Positions 12,820-13,831 of a stretch of 13,831 nucleotides of DNA are shown one piece after another. Position numbers and translations under genes: made by a program. The stretch is from an uncultured Prevotella sp. (GTDB lineage Bacteria; Bacteroidota; Bacteroidia; Bacteroidales; Bacteroidaceae), in the NCBI GenBank assembly GCA_900544825.1, contig UQWP01000079.1, positions 1-13,831 on the forward strand. Reading direction: 5' to 3'. The notes under the pieces are model-generated. The model did not search any database. It had not been told where the DNA came from and saw only the letters and a list, made by a program, of their open reading frames with translations. The first letter of the stretch is position 1, and the number at the start of each line of letters is the position of its first letter.

Positions 12820-12963
12820 CTAAAGCGATCTTTTAATTTTTAATTGCATGAAGTACAATCGGCATGAAGCCGACCGAACTGTTCTTTAAACGTACTGTAG
12901 AACTGGTCTATCTATCAACACACCAGCATCTAAATCTCCTTTTATTCTTTTTGTTTAGAAGGT
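12820..12963. other. Non-coding stretch between terminator and hairpin
   Basis: No ORF of useful size is found on either strand, and no promoter with both boxes is seen. On the minus strand, AGGAG lies 6 nt before an ATG (12932-12934), but that frame closes after four codons. The stretch is best read as the 3' untranslated region of the DUF5053-like gene. Confidence 0.4.
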
Positions 12964-12991
12964 GTCCCCGGCACGGAATCGTGTCGGGGAC
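12964..12991 (-). terminator. Strong GC-rich hairpin after the DUF5053-like gene
   Basis: GTCCCCGGCACG (12964-12975) and CGTGTCGGGGAC (12980-12991) form a 12-bp stem with one G/T pair and a 4-nt loop. It lies 19 nt after the stop of the DUF5053-like gene. Neither strand has a U-tract beside it, so it may stabilise a 3' end or help termination rather than act as a classic intrinsic terminator. Confidence 0.6.
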
Positions 12992-13010
12992 GATGTGTGA
13001 ATAGATAACC

Positions 13011-13412
13011 CTATGCTAACTGCAAAGAGCTAATGCGTTGTCCAATCTCCTGGACGGCACGATTGAAAATATCTTTCTGCTCGGAATTGAGCGTATAAGC
13101 ATGACCACGAACCTCTGAGCCATTGAGACGCTGAGAGAGCCATGCAGCGCTTTTACCGAAGTATTTCTGTGCGATGTATCTTAGTGGAAGCAATTTATAA
13201 TCTGCCTCTGCAAGCTGCTCACGCAAAGTGGCAACCTCCAGCTTCAGGTTTGCTACTCTATCTACAACCACCTCACTAATATATTTCTTATCCTCCTCCG
13301 TAGCGTTTGCGCTGAGATAGCGATGAATCTCGTCTCTGCGCTCTTTGCTCTTGACATCCTGCTTGCTAGCCAATGCCATGTACTCTGCCATTAATTCTTT
13401 AATATGCTCCAT
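13011..13412 (-). CDS. DUF5053-like protein
   Basis: The 133-aa protein has an N-terminal charged helical part (residues about 1-70, including a probable coiled coil at ANLKLEVATLREQLAEADYK). A C-terminal module (about 74-127) reads LPLRYIAQKYFGKSAAWLSQ then RLNGSEVRGHAYTLN. This module matches what I know of DUF5053, a family common in Bacteroidetes prophages and mobile elements; its YIAxxYFGKSxAWLxQRLNG core looks like a helix-turn-helix. Its function is not established; DNA binding is plausible. It starts 51 nt after the 50-aa gene, with a hairpin between (13440-13457), and probably shares the promoter at 13662-13693. Confidence 0.8.
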   Translation of the reverse strand: MEHIKELMAEYMALASKQDVKSKERRDEIHRYLSANATEEDKKYISEVVVDRVANLKLEVATLREQLAEADYKLLPLRYIAQKYFGKSAAWLSQRLNGSEVRGHAYTLNSEQKDIFNRAVQEIGQRISSLQLA

Positions 13413-13439
13413 ATTCTTATATTTATATTGTTTAAAGAA

Positions 13440-13457
13440 CCTCCCCCCTAGGGGAGG
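13440..13457. terminator. Intergenic GC hairpin
   Basis: CCTCCCC and GGGGAGG (13440-13446 and 13451-13457) enclose a 4-nt loop between two minus-strand genes. The T-rich stretch that follows (13460-13472) is on the plus strand. It could stop plus-strand transcription or act as a partial processing site between the two minus-strand genes. Confidence 0.45.
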
Positions 13458-13462
13458 ACTTT

Positions 13463-13615
13463 TTAGTTTTTTCTTTGCTTGTAGAGCTTAGAAAGGTCTG
13501 CGAGTCTCAAATCAATCTGTCTCTCGTAATCGAAGACCAAGTCTTTCAGTTCGAGAAGGGCCTTGATTTCGTCTTCCTTTCTTTTAATTTCTTGCTCTAA
13601 CTCTTTTTGTGTCAT
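13463..13615 (-). CDS. 50-aa coiled-coil protein
   Basis: This short ORF runs from ATG 13615 to TAA 13463. The product (MTQKELEQEIKRKEDEIKAL then LELKDLVFDYERQIDLRLAD) is entirely helical and highly charged, with a leucine-rich heptad pattern, and no membrane segment. A strong promoter lies upstream (13662-13693), with a 5' leader of about 40 nt. It heads a likely two-gene unit with the DUF5053-like gene. It may be a small adaptor or regulator of that protein; no family is recognised. The promoter and clean composition make it a likely real gene. Confidence 0.65.
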   Translation of the reverse strand: MTQKELEQEIKRKEDEIKALLELKDLVFDYERQIDLRLADLSKLYKQRKN

Positions 13616-13661
13616 ACGCTTAAAATTAAATTGTTAAACATCTAGTTATCTATTCACGATG

Positions 13662-13693
13662 CAAAGATACATAAAATTCCTTTAATGACCAAA
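13662..13693 (-). promoter_or_regulatory. Promoter of the 50-aa / DUF5053-like unit
   Basis: The -7 box TATCTTTG (13662-13669) and the -33 TTTG (13690-13693) have 20-nt spacing. The start would be near 13656. It is divergent from the plus-strand promoter at 13765-13772. Confidence 0.8.
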
Positions 13694-13745
13694 TAAAACA
13701 TAAACTTTCTTTTATGTTTAACTCATTTTTAACGTTTTGATACGG

Positions 13746-13776
13746 GAAATAAGCGGAAAAAGCGTATCTTTGCAGG
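13746..13776 (+). promoter_or_regulatory. Rightward promoter leading out of the window
   Basis: The -7 box TATCTTTG (13765-13772) is preceded by AAGCGGAAAAAGCG, nearly identical to the sequence before the -7 box at 11891-11898. As there, no TTTG is found at the -33 position. No ORF begins before the window ends, so the gene lies beyond the right edge. Confidence 0.6.
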
Positions 13777-13831
13777 AAACAATACTGCGTTAAATTAATA
13801 TTTAATCGTCTGTAAATCAATAACTTATATT

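Larger units (their letters stand above)
1..13831. mobile_element. Internal part of a Bacteroidales siphophage prophage
   Basis: The left 8.4 kb encodes consecutive tail proteins (gp10-like, tape measure, tail hub, tail-tip/fibre) in the usual siphophage order, tightly spaced on the minus strand. The right 5 kb holds small unknown proteins, a toxin-antitoxin pair, a membrane protein and a DUF5053-like protein, each with its own promoter, as expected of accessory genes in a prophage. No attachment site, integrase, terminase, portal or capsid gene is visible, so the boundaries are unknown. The right part could instead be host or another element. The tail module is certain to be phage-derived; assigning the whole window to one prophage is inference. 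Confidence 0.65.

Noticed and set aside
12995..13656. 12-bp inverted repeat TTATCTATTCAC flanking the DUF5053-like unit, as element ends
   Set aside because: It is short and AT-rich, with no transposase and no target duplication visible.
1..13831. tRNA genes, CRISPR array, diversity-generating retroelement
   Set aside because: I saw no tRNA cloverleaf, no regularly spaced repeats, and no reverse transcriptase or template/variable repeat pair. A variable region could still lie in the missing fibre C-terminus.

Overview
The window looks like part of a prophage in a Bacteroidales host, probably Prevotella/Segatella-like. Two things support this. The left 8.4 kb is a siphophage tail module. Nearly every transcription unit is also preceded by the Bacteroidetes promoter pattern TTTG-N18-20-TAnnTTTG, with no clear Shine-Dalgarno sequences. 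Neither prophage end is visible, nor are integrase, terminase, portal, capsid or major tail genes.

Layout in the direction of tail transcription (minus strand, right to left): a 50-aa coiled-coil protein and a DUF5053-like protein (13.6-13.0 kb); a small orphan promoter-terminator unit (12.76-12.59 kb); a HicA/HicB toxin-antitoxin pair (11.74-11.08 kb); a long structured leader (10.87-10.61 kb) ahead of a small membrane protein and a 146-aa unknown (10.6-9.9 kb); two unknown proteins of 161 and 154 aa closed by an intrinsic terminator (9.8-8.73 kb); a 57-aa two-helix membrane protein (8.65-8.48 kb); then the tail genes: an HK97 gp10-like protein, a 1255-aa tape measure, a 721-aa tail hub protein and a large tail-tip/fibre protein that runs off the left edge. 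Only one clear gene lies on the plus strand, a three-helix membrane protein (11.94-12.53 kb) divergent from hicA. A plus-strand promoter at 13.77 kb reads out of the right edge.

The most interesting signals are regulatory. The gp10-like gene and the fibre gene share one architecture: a 16-17 bp inverted repeat with a 26-27 nt loop, whose proximal arm contains the start codon and whose distal arm overlaps the gene's own -7 promoter box. In the mRNA the only mismatch becomes a G.U pair at the G of AUG. Read-through RNA should therefore bury the start codon, while RNA from the local promoter cannot, as in the phage T4 gene e design. A second system lies upstream of the 87-aa gene: three copies of a 15-nt element and two of a 12-nt element, arranged to form mutually exclusive hairpins around a tiny ORF that follows a terminator. 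Other points are operator-like palindromes at several promoters, frame-breaking tandem repeats (11 and 22 bp) in the tape measure C-terminus, and duplicated promoter and terminator cassettes.

The tail genes probably form one operon started at the gp10 promoter, with separate boosting of the fibre gene. The right half is a set of small, individually promoted accessory (moron-like) units. All functions are read from sequence alone; no searches were run.
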